A stretch of DNA of 42,968 nt, taken from assembly GCA_964453035.1 (NCBI GenBank), contig CAYVOX010000011.1:1-42968 (forward strand), given 5' to 3'. How positions within the stretch are numbered: position 1 is the first letter of the stretch; each line of letters opens with the position of its first letter. The notes under the pieces are model-generated. The model worked only from the letters and a program-made list of their open reading frames with translations, was not told the DNA's origin and made no database searches. Positions 8,202-17,000 of this stretch are shown here, in pieces. The translations under genes were made by a program, and so were the position numbers. The stretch is from CAYVOX01 sp964453035 (GTDB lineage Bacteria > Chloroflexota > Anaerolineae > Anaerolineales > Anaerolineaceae).

Positions 8202-8900
8202 TCAGCGGCAAACCGGGATGGTACCCATGTTGGTGGCAGCGTTTAAAGGCAATCCCAGGTAGGGCGAAGGATCGAGCGTGTTTGCGATGTCCAACTCATT
8301 CAAATAATGCCCCTGCCCATCATCGCGCACGATGGATAAATGCAAGTGCACGCCCACCGGTTTGCCGGGCGTGCCGGAATAATTGCCCTGGTAACCCAAC
8401 AGCGTTCCGGCTTTGACCGGTTTCTCGTACGTTCCCGGCGGAAAGGCAGCATCAATCAGCGAGTTGCCCTGGGCATCCGCCAGGTGGGTGTTGTAAAGCC
8501 AGATTTGCCGCCCGGTCTGCAGGGGATCGGAAGGAATGCGAATGATGACGGTGGATTTCCAGTCCGGCAGGCGCGTCAGGTAACCATCAAAAGCCGCTAA
8601 AACCGGCACAATACCCGGCTCGGTCCCGCTGAAGATATCCACCCCCTGGTGGGTATGGCCAACATAGAACGAATCCCCCCACAGAAAACCGGCGAACCCG
8701 TCCGTCGGCAGGATGAAGGGCGCACTGCCACAGCGCTCACCTGCGTTCAGTTTCCATGCCGCGTGGGCAGCCGGGTTCTGAATCCACGCTACCACCTGGG
8801 CAGTGCGCCCCTGGTTGGCCGGGTGGCGCAGCAACAAATAACCACCCACCAGCCCAAGCACCAGGGCAGCCGGAAGGATGTATTTCAGCGCACTTTTCAT
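8202..8900 (-). CDS. Membrane-anchored M23-family-like peptidase
   Basis: A 232-residue protein with an N-terminal transmembrane or signal segment (YILPAALVLGLVGGYLLL) and an extracytoplasmic LytM/M23-like domain. The zinc motif H-x3-D is present as HTHQGVDIFS, and the second motif HxH as GVHLHLSIV. M23 enzymes cut peptidoglycan cross-links or glycine-rich peptides. The sequence between motifs is longer than in typical lysostaphin-type members, so the family is assigned by the zinc motifs. The ATG at 8900 lies just beyond the miaB stop and begins the MKSALKY basic N-region. An in-frame TTG at 8924 overlapping miaB is an alternative. Translation is probably coupled to miaB. About 145 bp separate it from the next gene. 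Confidence 0.8.
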   Translation of the reverse strand: MKSALKYILPAALVLGLVGGYLLLRHPANQGRTAQVVAWIQNPAAHAAWKLNAGERCGSAPFILPTDGFAGFLWGDSFYVGHTHQGVDIFSGTEPGIVPVLAAFDGYLTRLPDWKSTVIIRIPSDPLQTGRQIWLYNTHLADAQGNSLIDAAFPPGTYEKPVKAGTLLGYQGNYSGTPGKPVGVHLHLSIVRDDGQGHYLNELDIANTLDPSPYLGLPLNAATNMGTIPVCR

Positions 8901-8907
8901 TTGATCT

Positions 8908-10221
8908 TTAAACAAGCGTGCCAATCATCGACCACGGCCCGGTCCAATCAATGCGCACCTGCCTCAGTTGCCCGCGCAAATCGCTTTCTGCGGGCGCAAA
9001 TACCAGCTTGTTGGTTGGGGTGCGTCCGCGCCAGCGCTGCTTTGACTTCTCCTCAAACAGTACTTCAACCGTCTGACCCAGGTAGCGGGTGTGTATCTCC
9101 GCGGCAATCTGCTCCTGCAATTGCTCCAGCGCCCTAAAGCGGCGCCATTTCTCTTCGTCGCTCACGTCATCGGGCATGCGCCGGGCAGAGACGGTTCCGG
9201 TGCGAGGCGAGTAACGCGCCAGGTGAGCCACGTCCAGTTTCAACTCCGCCAGGGAATCATACGTGTGCTGGAATTGCGCTTCGGTTTCGCCGGGGAAGCC
9301 AACGATAATATCCGTTGCAATCGAAACGCCCTCAATGCGCTCGCGGATCTTCCCAACCAGTTCGCGGTACTGCGCCATGGTGTAGCCGCGGTGCATGGCT
9401 GCCAGCACGTCATCATCCCCCGCCTGGGCCGGCACTTCGATGTGCGGCATCACCTTGGGCAGTTCAGCCACGCTGTCCAATAGCTCGTCAGTCATCCAGT
9501 TGGGGTGCGAGGTGAGAAAGCGGATGCGTTCCAGCCCCTCAATTTGAGAAACCTGCCGTAAAAGCCCGGGCAAACCCGGCAGGGACGGATCATCTTTACC
9601 GTAACGGTCAACAATCTGCCCCAGCAGGGTAATTTCCTTAACCCCCTGCGCCACCAGCGAGCGCGCTTCAGCCAGGATCTCGTTCAACGGACGGCTGCGC
9701 TCAACACCGCGGCGGTAGGGGATGATGCAATACGTGCAGGCGTGTGAGCAACCGTAAACCACCGGCAACTGCGCCGAAACCAACCGACCGCGCTCATGCA
9801 GCGGCAGCATCAGGTCGCCATCCATGTAGGCGTAGCGCTGCGAGGTTTCGACTTCTTCCAGCTGGCGCCCTTCGCGCTGGGCCAGAAAGGCCATCAGCGG
9901 GCCGGGGTCGGAGGGTGGAGAAAACACGTCCACATACGGAAAGCGCTGGCGGAGTGGGGCATTGTCCTTCACCCCCACCAGGCAGCCCATCAGGTTAATG
10001 ACCAGGTCAGGTTTACGCTTTTTGAGGGGGCGCAGCGAGCTTAGGCGTCCAGTGGCTTTATCCTCAGCGGATTGGCGCACCACGCAGGTATTCAACACGA
10101 TGATATCGGCTTCTTCAATCACGGGGGTGTGCTGGTAGCCCAGGTGCTCCAGCGCGGAGGAAACCCGCTGAGAATCAGCCACGTTCATCTGACAGCCTTC
10201 AGTCCAGACGTGATATTTCAT
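8908..10221 (-). CDS. miaB: tRNA 2-methylthio-N6-isopentenyladenosine37 synthase MiaB
   Basis: Radical-SAM methylthiotransferase that adds a methylthio group to i6A37 of tRNAs reading UNN codons. The 437 residues have three domains: an N-terminal UPF0004 domain with the auxiliary iron-sulfur Cys residues in EGCQMN, LNTCVVR and MGCLVG; the radical-SAM core with CSHACTYC; and a C-terminal TRAM domain (about 375-437). The post-core segment reads LLGQIVDRYG where many MiaB proteins have LLGQNVNSYG. The CIIPYRRG segment fits MiaB better than RimO. No Shine-Dalgarno precedes the ATG; a TATAAT box ends 7 nt upstream, indicating a leaderless mRNA. Confidence 0.92.
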   Translation of the reverse strand: MKYHVWTEGCQMNVADSQRVSSALEHLGYQHTPVIEEADIIVLNTCVVRQSAEDKATGRLSSLRPLKKRKPDLVINLMGCLVGVKDNAPLRQRFPYVDVFSPPSDPGPLMAFLAQREGRQLEEVETSQRYAYMDGDLMLPLHERGRLVSAQLPVVYGCSHACTYCIIPYRRGVERSRPLNEILAEARSLVAQGVKEITLLGQIVDRYGKDDPSLPGLPGLLRQVSQIEGLERIRFLTSHPNWMTDELLDSVAELPKVMPHIEVPAQAGDDDVLAAMHRGYTMAQYRELVGKIRERIEGVSIATDIIVGFPGETEAQFQHTYDSLAELKLDVAHLARYSPRTGTVSARRMPDDVSDEEKWRRFRALEQLQEQIAAEIHTRYLGQTVEVLFEEKSKQRWRGRTPTNKLVFAPAESDLRGQLRQVRIDWTGPWSMIGTLV

Positions 10222-10228
10222 GCGGACG

Positions 10229-10234
10229 ATTATA
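10229..10234 (-). promoter_or_regulatory. TATAAT box of leaderless miaB
   Basis: TATAAT on the minus strand is separated by 7 nt from the miaB ATG (10219-10221). A transcript starting at the usual distance would begin at or next to the ATG, and no Shine-Dalgarno is present. The -35 region is not recognisable. Confidence 0.6.
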
Positions 10235-10308
10235 TCAGGGTTTGCGGGGGTAATTCCAGCGCAACAGTCGGCGTTTAATCGTAGGCGGGAAGGGGCACTT
10301 TTTGATGG

Positions 10309-10314
10309 TAGAAT
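10309..10314 (+). promoter_or_regulatory. TAGAAT box of leaderless C39/TPR gene
   Basis: TAGAAT ends 6 nt before the ATG at 10321, and no Shine-Dalgarno lies between. This has the same geometry as the divergent miaB box. The -35 is weak. The 99-bp interval between the two genes therefore holds two back-to-back promoters. Confidence 0.5.
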
Positions 10315-10320
10315 ACGCCC

Positions 10321-11619
10321 ATGCCTGATATCAACATATTGCGTCGCAGAAGGCCCAGGTGGCCTTATATTTTACTGGTGGTCGTTTTGATGGTGCTGGC
10401 TGCCGCGCTGCTTTACCAGGTTCCCGCCATTCACAGGCGCGTAGATTGGGAACTGGACAAAGCCCAGATGTACCTGCTCGGCGTGCTTGACCCCGTCCGG
10501 CCCATCCCAACCGCCCTCTCCCTGTCAACCGTTGCCGCACAAGCCACTGCCGCCCAATCTCCCACGGCTACCCTCACGCCAACGCCTGCCACCAGCACTC
10601 CCACGCCGGTGCTTTCGACCACCCCAACCCTTTCACCCACGCCCACCCTCACGCCCACCCCCATTCCCAGCCAGGTTCTGTTGCCGGCGCCCAAACATGA
10701 TGTGCAGCTCATCAATAGTTGCGGCCCCTCAACCCTGGCTCATTACCTGCGTTTTTACGGTTGGGAAGGCGACCAGACCAAAATCATCGAGGTCGTGCAA
10801 TCCGAACCGGAAGACCGCAATGTAAATGTGGAAGAGCTGGTCTATTACGTGCGCAACTTTGCCGGCTGGCTCAAAGCGGAGTTCAGGGTCGGCGGCGACC
10901 TGGAAATGCTGCGCCGCTTCATCGCCGCGGGCATCCCGGTGATGATTGAGACCGGCACCAGCCTCGACCAGGATTACTGGCCCGGAGACGACCGCTGGGC
11001 CGGACATTACCTGCTTATGATTGGCTATGACGAGAGCAAAAACACCTTTGTGGCTCATGATGCCTGGCGCGGTCCGCACCGCGTGATGACCAACGACGAA
11101 GTGGAACAAACCTGGCAGCCGTTTAACCACGTCTACATCATGGTTTACCCGCCCGATAAAGAATCCACGGTTAAAGCCCTGCTGGGCACTGACTGGGACG
11201 TGGAAGCCAACCGCAAACACGCCATGGAAGATGCCCTGGCCCGAACCAAAGCCGAGCCCAAAAACACCTTCGCCTGGTTCAATTACGGCAGTAACCTGCT
11301 CTTTTTTGACCGTTACACCGAAGCCGCCAGAGCCTACGACACCGCCCGCGAGCTCAACCTCCCCCAGCGCTTCCTGCGCTACCAGTTTGGACCCTACATC
11401 GCCTACTTCCACGGCAGCCGCATTTCGGACCTGATGGCCCTGGCCGATTACGGCCTTCGGATGTCACCCACCTCAGAAGAGACCATGTTATGGAAAGCCT
11501 GGGGATTTTACCGCCAGGGTAAAAAAGAGGATGCCCTCAAGCTGCTTGAAAAAGCGCTGGAGATAAATCCGCGCTATGACGATGCCAAATATGCCATTAG
11601 CTTCATCCAGAAGAATTGA
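10321..11619 (+). CDS. Membrane-anchored C39-like cysteine peptidase with TPR repeats
   Basis: The 432 residues start with a basic stretch and one transmembrane helix (about 15-33), then a Thr/Pro-rich linker (about 80-118) that would span the wall. A peptidase C39-like domain follows (about 122-280): Q129 and C134 in VQLINSCGPS, H229 in GHYLLMIGYD and D247 in HDAW form the expected catalytic set. The C-terminal part (about 300-432) contains TPR-like helical repeats (LARTKAEPKNTFAWFNYGS; LLEKALEINPRYDDAKYA). C39-like domains cut peptides after Gly motifs or act as cysteine peptidases; the target here is unknown. The ATG is predicted to be leaderless. A 33-codon membrane-peptide gene begins 6 bp after the stop. 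Confidence 0.85.
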   Translation: MPDINILRRRRPRWPYILLVVVLMVLAAALLYQVPAIHRRVDWELDKAQMYLLGVLDPVRPIPTALSLSTVAAQATAAQSPTATLTPTPATSTPTPVLSTTPTLSPTPTLTPTPIPSQVLLPAPKHDVQLINSCGPSTLAHYLRFYGWEGDQTKIIEVVQSEPEDRNVNVEELVYYVRNFAGWLKAEFRVGGDLEMLRRFIAAGIPVMIETGTSLDQDYWPGDDRWAGHYLLMIGYDESKNTFVAHDAWRGPHRVMTNDEVEQTWQPFNHVYIMVYPPDKESTVKALLGTDWDVEANRKHAMEDALARTKAEPKNTFAWFNYGSNLLFFDRYTEAARAYDTARELNLPQRFLRYQFGPYIAYFHGSRISDLMALADYGLRMSPTSEETMLWKAWGFYRQGKKEDALKLLEKALEINPRYDDAKYAISFIQKN

Positions 11620-11625
11620 GGTTGC

Positions 11626-11727
11626 ATGAACCAACGGCTGATTATTTCCGGGCTCATCCTGGGTGGAACAGCCTGTCTGCTGTTGAGCCTGCTAGCCATC
11701 ATCAGCACGCTGCTCAGCGCAGGCTAA
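11626..11727 (+). CDS. Small membrane peptide, 33 residues
   Basis: A short open frame between the C39/TPR gene and the HAD gene. It starts ATG (MNQRLIISGLILGG), is almost wholly one hydrophobic helix (LIISGLILGG to LLSLLAIISTLL), and ends SAG with TAA. GAGG at the end of the upstream gene lies 5 nt before the ATG. It is 6 bp from the gene before and 12 bp from the gene after, so it fits an operon. The function is unknown. Small size limits certainty, but spacing, ribosome site and hydrophobicity support a real gene. Confidence 0.6.
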   Translation: MNQRLIISGLILGGTACLLLSLLAIISTLLSAG

Positions 11728-11739
11728 GCGAGGACTGCT

Positions 11740-12423
11740 ATGCCGCTTGAGGCTGCCAGAGTGCGGGTGATCATCTTTGATATTGACGGAACGCTGAGCG
11801 ACACCGACGACCGCTGGGTCAAACGCGCGGTGCGCCTGCTTACCCCACTGCGTTTTTTATTCCCCCGCAGGGATGTTCAACCTGCGGCACGCAAGTTGGT
11901 GATGGCGATGGACGGGCCCGGGAACGCCGTCTTTGCCCTGATTGACCGCCTGCATCTGGATGCGCCCCTGGCGCGGCTGACCAGCCTGTTCAAGCGCAGA
12001 AAACCCCATCAACCTTCGCGAGATTTCACCCTCATCGCGGGCACGCTGGAGATGCTGAGCGCCCTCAGCCCACATTACCCCCTGGCAGTTTTCACCGCCC
12101 GCGACCAGGCCTCCACCAGCGCATTTTTAGAGCAATTCCAGCTGAACCCCTTCTTTCACGCCGTGGCTACCTCGCTCACATGCACCCACACCAAGCCCTA
12201 CCCTGATCCCATCCTGTGGATTGCCCGCCAACTGGAGGTTGAACCTATTAATTGCCTGATGGTGGGAGACACGGTGGTAGATATCCGTGCCGGGAAGGCA
12301 GCCGGGGCTCAGACGATTGGCGTAACCTGCGGCTTTGGCTCACCGGAGGAGCTGACCGAAGCCCAGCCCGACCTGATTCTTCCATCCCCCTCTGCGCTGG
12401 TGGATCTACTCATACCCGCGTGA
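11740..12423 (+). CDS. HAD-superfamily hydrolase (phosphoglycolate phosphatase-like)
   Basis: A 227-residue phosphatase-like protein of haloacid dehalogenase type with a helical cap. Motif I is IIFDIDGTLSD with the nucleophile and acid Asp; motif II is AVFTARDQ, where Thr takes the Ser/Thr place; the motif III Lys is in HTKPYPDP; motif IV is MVGDTVVDIRAGKAAG. All catalytic residues are present. The substrate is not predictable; 2-phosphoglycolate or other small phosphomonoesters are common in this branch. It is the last gene of the plus-strand trio and converges with the membrane-protein gene at 12492. The 68-bp interval shows no strong terminator. Confidence 0.88.
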   Translation: MPLEAARVRVIIFDIDGTLSDTDDRWVKRAVRLLTPLRFLFPRRDVQPAARKLVMAMDGPGNAVFALIDRLHLDAPLARLTSLFKRRKPHQPSRDFTLIAGTLEMLSALSPHYPLAVFTARDQASTSAFLEQFQLNPFFHAVATSLTCTHTKPYPDPILWIARQLEVEPINCLMVGDTVVDIRAGKAAGAQTIGVTCGFGSPEELTEAQPDLILPSPSALVDLLIPA

Positions 12424-12491
12424 TAAACAGAAAAACCGGTAGATTTTCACCTTCCGGGCATGGATTTTCATCTCCCTACGTAACGCTTACA

Positions 12492-12995
12492 TCAAAACGT
12501 AATTCCAAATAACCTGAACCACGGACGGCCCAGGTTGAGGAAAGGCCACGGAATGGACAACAGGATGAGCACCAGCGTGATGATGAACCAGAGCGCAGCC
12601 CGTCCGTGCCTGGCCTTGACGCTGCTCGCCTTCTTTGAAAGGGCTCGCCCAATGTGCGCCAGCACCAGGGCAAACACCATAATCACCAGGTGTTCAACCG
12701 CAAAAAAGCGCACAGTGCGGTCGCTCATCGCCGCAGAAAAGTTCTGGGAAGCAATCCGCGAATAAGGGCTGAAGAGAAAATACAGCAGCAATCCCAGCAG
12801 CAACTGCACGTCTATGATGCTGACAAACGCCATGCCGGCCCGGTCATCCAGGCGCGTCCATTCGCGGTTGGAAGACCAGCCTCTCACCGCGCGCAGGATG
12901 GCCCACACGCCAAACCCCACTACCAGCCAGCGGCTGAAGTTGTGCAAGGTGAGCGTCAGACTGTAAAAAAAACTGACCAGTGCTTCAGATTCCAT
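12492..12995 (-). CDS. Small polytopic membrane protein
   Basis: A 167-residue protein with about four hydrophobic helices (near residues 20-38, 55-75, 97-113 and 133-150). Histidines lie at LHNFSRW (His 18), VEHLVIM (about 101) and LAHIGRA (about 112), in or near helices; such His residues can bind haem or metals, but no known haem motif is recognised. A GGGGAGG precedes the ATG. I do not recognise the family with certainty. It lies 81 bp downstream of the M55 peptidase start-to-stop unit on the same strand, with no obvious functional link. Confidence 0.7.
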   Translation of the reverse strand: MESEALVSFFYSLTLTLHNFSRWLVVGFGVWAILRAVRGWSSNREWTRLDDRAGMAFVSIIDVQLLLGLLLYFLFSPYSRIASQNFSAAMSDRTVRFFAVEHLVIMVFALVLAHIGRALSKKASSVKARHGRAALWFIITLVLILLSIPWPFLNLGRPWFRLFGITF

Positions 12996-13076
12996 AAGAC
13001 CTCCCCGGAAGTAAATGTGGTTTCTACAATCTATCTTATCCGCTGGCAGTTTGTCCTGTCAAGCGCCTGTCGAGGG

Positions 13077-13898
13077 TTAGCGGTTAGCCAGCGTCACCAA
13101 TGCGCGAAAAGCCTGGTAAGCGGAGGGCATATCCGCGCACTGCAGTTCAACCTTGCTGCCGCTGCGTGTCACGCCGGGGTATAGTCCAGCGCGGTCCGCC
13201 ATATCCGAATAGATAAATTCAACCGCAATGGTTAAGGGTGTCTCAACTTTCAGCGGCGCGGGTGCCTGCCCGGCTAAAAAGCGGGTCACAGCGTCCCATG
13301 CGCCCTGCTCGATGAGCCTGTGCGTCTTCTCAGGCGGCAGACATTCAGCGGCATGCCGCCCCAGCGCGCGTTTAACCTGCACGGTGGCAATTCCCGGCAG
13401 CCAATCGCTCGCCTCGGCGCACACCGCCTGGTCTCCGCTGACCAAAATCACGGGCACGCCAAAAGCGCCGCACAGGGCGCCGTTCAAACCGCTTTCACCA
13501 CTCAACCTGCCGTTAATCCACAGGTTTTTTACCCGGCTGGAGGACCAGGTGTGATCCAGAATGGCGTTTTGCGTGCCCATGCGCGCATGATAGCCGATGA
13601 AAAAGACCGCATCCACGCCGGAATCCACCCCCTCCACCATAGAAAAATGCGAGGGCGAGCCGCTGTTCAGCGCCGCGCGCGGGTCAAGCTCCTCAATCAG
13701 AATATTGGTACTGTTCCAGTGCCCGTCCGTCACCAGGATGGAATCCGCGCCAGCCTGGGCTGCGCCGCGCACCGCGGCGTTGACGTCCTGAGTCATCAAC
13801 CGGCGAAAGCGCTGATATTCCGGATGGTGTGGGTCGGTCTGATCAAAATTGACCACGCCGGTGATGCCTTCCATATCTGCAGCAATCAAAAGTTTCAT
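13077..13898 (-). CDS. M55-family D-aminopeptidase (DppA-like)
   Basis: A 273-residue protein of the DppA family, self-compartmentalising zinc peptidases that release N-terminal D-amino acids from D-Ala peptides. The metal site is visible: ADMEGITGV near the start (Asp 8, Glu 10), the His in TDGHWNSTN, the His in FIGYHARMG, and DHTWSS, with the family's length and order. No signal peptide is present, so it acts in the cytoplasm, perhaps recycling wall peptides. The ATG follows a GGAG. A TATACT box lies about 30 nt upstream on the minus strand (13928-13933). Confidence 0.92.
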   Translation of the reverse strand: MKLLIAADMEGITGVVNFDQTDPHHPEYQRFRRLMTQDVNAAVRGAAQAGADSILVTDGHWNSTNILIEELDPRAALNSGSPSHFSMVEGVDSGVDAVFFIGYHARMGTQNAILDHTWSSSRVKNLWINGRLSGESGLNGALCGAFGVPVILVSGDQAVCAEASDWLPGIATVQVKRALGRHAAECLPPEKTHRLIEQGAWDAVTRFLAGQAPAPLKVETPLTIAVEFIYSDMADRAGLYPGVTRSGSKVELQCADMPSAYQAFRALVTLANR

Positions 13899-13960
13899 TT
13901 CTGGCTCCGATGAATGAGATGGTAGAAAGTATACCGCTAATTTCCGGGCTTAACCAACAG

Positions 13961-13995
13961 GCGGAGCCGGGTTCACCGGCTCCGCGAGTTTTTTT
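13961..13995. terminator. 10-bp stem hairpin after the subtilase gene
   Basis: GCGGAGCCGG (13961-13970), loop GTTCA, CCGGCTCCGC (13976-13985): a perfect 10-bp stem. The T7 run (13989-13995) lies on the plus-strand side, while the gene it follows by 27 bp (the subtilase) is on the minus strand. Read on minus, the stem is preceded by A7 and followed by CTGTTGGTT, a poor U tract. It may act in both directions or mainly block transcription from the left. Confidence 0.6.
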
Positions 13996-14022
13996 GTTAT
14001 GCTTAGGACTAAAGGCTCACGC

Positions 14023-17000
14023 CTACTTGGTAATCACCGGGAAGTAAGTGTACACCGGGATAAGCGTGCGCGCGGTGATGACTTTCAACCCGCCTACCGG
14101 CCAGGTCACTTCAGCCGTATTGACAATCGAGGTGCCGCGGGGTTGCGCAGCATCCACCTCAACCCAGAAGGTGAAGACCCACTCGCTGTGCGGGGCAACA
14201 GTGCCCTCCCAGACCATCGTGTCGCTATCCCAATCGTAGGCAAAGTTCTGATTAGGGATGCTCCCGTCATGGTCGTAGTAGCTGGTGCCAGCCGGGATCG
14301 GATCCGACAGGCTGATGGTCGCTGCGGCATCCCCCGTGTTGATGACGTGGATGTTGTATTCCAGAACGTCACCCGGTTCAGCCTTCACAGGCGCTTCCTT
14401 GTAGGATGTGCTGAAGTTGGCCGGGAACCCGACGGTGGAGACGGCTTGGGCGGTCACAGCCGCTTCAACCTGAACGCCGGTAGGCAGGTCGTGCTTGGCG
14501 GCAACCGAGGCAGTATTGGTGATCTCGGTTCCTCCAGCCAGGTCGCCGTCCACCTTAACGGAGTAAGTGAAGGTCTTGGTGCCAGCCGCCCCGGGTAGTT
14601 TGACGTCATCCAGGCCGACCTCCGCGCCGTCTGCGCCGTAGTACTGGAAGCCAATCTGCAGCTGGCCCGCGGGCAGGATTGCAGGCAGGCTCAACACGCT
14701 CTGGGCATACACCCAGGTGGTTGTCCAGGCGTCGTCGCCTTTGCCCAGCAGAACGTCATCCCCGCCGCCAACGCCATCTACCACCAGCCAGACGTTGAGG
14801 TCGCAATTATCATAGGTGGTTTTGCACCAGGTCAAACTGCCAAAGCTCCAGAACTCAACCGTATCTCCAACCGATGGGTTGATCCGGGGACTCACCAGCC
14901 ATTCATCCTGCAACCCAAGGGTATCGTCGTAGAGGATATCCGCGAAGTAAACCCCGGAATGCGGCATGGTGGTATTGGTGAACCAGGTTTGTTTGGTGTT
15001 GTTCTGGATGCGCGTCCAACCCTCGGGCAGCAGGCTTCCGGCTTCAAAACTCTCAACAGCAGCGCTTTCGATGGCGCCGTTATAGACAATCTTGTTGCCA
15101 ACCGCGTCATAGCTTGCGCCGCCGGTCACCGAGCCAGGCACGTAGGAAGTGCCCGCCGGGATGGGATCTTCAAAACTGAACGTGGCTGTGGGATCACTTA
15201 AGTTGTAAAGATTGACCGTGTACATCAGGTTCTCGCCCGGGAAGGTCATGTCGAAGTCAACCGATTTCTCGATAGCGGCAGAAGAGCGGGCGCGCGTGAC
15301 GAAAATCGGCACCTCAATCAGCGCCGGAGCCTTGCTGTTACCGAGCAGCAGCAGGCCTTCATAGGTCTTGCCAACTTCCATGCCTTCCTTGTTGAAAGAC
15401 ACCGTGATGCTCTTTTCAGTGCCCGCAGGAATCAGCTCGGAGGTCGTTCCAGCCACCGCCAGGTTGGTACCCTGGACAATCTTCTCTTCGTAGTTGAAGG
15501 TGCCAGCCGGACCGGAGTAGTTATCCACCGCCATCACCCAGATGCCGTCCGCGGGTTTAAGCACCATAACGGTCTCATCCGATGTGGCACCGGCAGATGA
15601 GGCTTGCTGGCTGCAGGAAGTTCCGCTCGGTCCGCAGTAGTACAGCGCCAGGTCGATATCTGAGATGGTGCTGCTGCTGGTAGTGATTTCAATCTTCGCG
15701 CCGTGCGTCACCGTGAAGGATTTGGTCCAGTCAAAACTGGTGGTGCCGTTAAAGCCCAGGGCCACATCACTGAAGCTCTGCGGGCCGCCCAGGCCGTAGG
15801 CATCCGCCACCAGACCTTCGAAGGGCAGCGTAGACGAGAGGGTCACCGTTCCGGCTGAACCGTTATCCACGTAAGCGGTCACATTCAGCACTTCGGGCGC
15901 ACTGCGCACCGTGCCGACCGTCTTAGTGAACATGACCGAATCCTGGTTGCCATGGAAGAGCACGTTGTGTTGCAGGTACTCGTACAGGCCGTCCTCATAG
16001 GACGGTTTGACCATCACCCAGTCTTCATTGGCGCCGCTGGAGGTGTTGAAGTTCCACACCGAGCGCCCCGAACGCACGTCAGGGCTGCTTCCGACGATGT
16101 CCAACCCATAGGGACCAAAGTAACCCGCGTCAGGCAGCATCCAGCCGCCCCACGGATCCACCGGGCTGGGGGTAGGGCCAAGCACGATGGTGTCAATATC
16201 CGTCTTGTAAGGCGCAACATCCTCCCAGGTATCTTTGACGATAATGTGATCCGCTGCAGTAAAGGTAGAGCTGCCACCCACAACCACATCATCAATCATC
16301 CAGTACCAGCCCCATTCGTCTTCATCGTCAAAGCGCCAGGCAATGCGGATGGTTTCATCAGCAAAAGCCGAGAGATCAACGGTAAAGGTGGTGGCGGGGG
16401 TATCGTTGGTGAGGTAGAGCACCTCCGTCCAGGTCATGCCGTCATCCGTCGAGACTTTCACCCACCCCTGGCCAAAGCCGGCAAAATCCTGAAAGTCGCT
16501 CTTGAAGGTGAGCCTGGGATTGTTGATGCCCGTCAGGTCAATGGAAGGCGTGATGAGCGAGGTATCCATGCCGCCGCCCATCGCGTCGCTGTCGGCATCC
16601 GCAGCAAAACCGGTTCCACCCGTGGTGTTGGATTTGCCATAGTCAGTGTTGCGCTTCCAGCCGTAGCCCGAGCCGGTGTGGTCAACAACCGTCCAGCCCG
16701 CCGGTGGAACGCCTGCCTCAAACGCCTCGCTGAACAGGACAGTGACGGGGTTGGTGTGGTCAACGTAGAAGAAGCGCCAGTCACCTGATTCTTCGCGCCA
16801 TGCCCAATCAAAGTAGCCGCGCACAGCCGCGTTGTTGTAAACAAAATCTTCATCATAGGCCAGTGTATCGGCGCCGCCCAGGGTCACATTCTGGCTGCCG
16901 TCAAACTCACCGGCTACATGCAGCGTAACCGGGATGACCGATGTGTGCGCGGGATAAGATATCGCAGGAGGGTTGGCTCCAACCGGCGCCGTGAGGCCGA

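Noticed and set aside
10560..10680. Repeated CCCACGCC-like units, possibly a VNTR or CRISPR
   Set aside because: They encode a Thr/Pro-rich linker of the C39/TPR protein; units are irregular, short and in frame, with no spacers.
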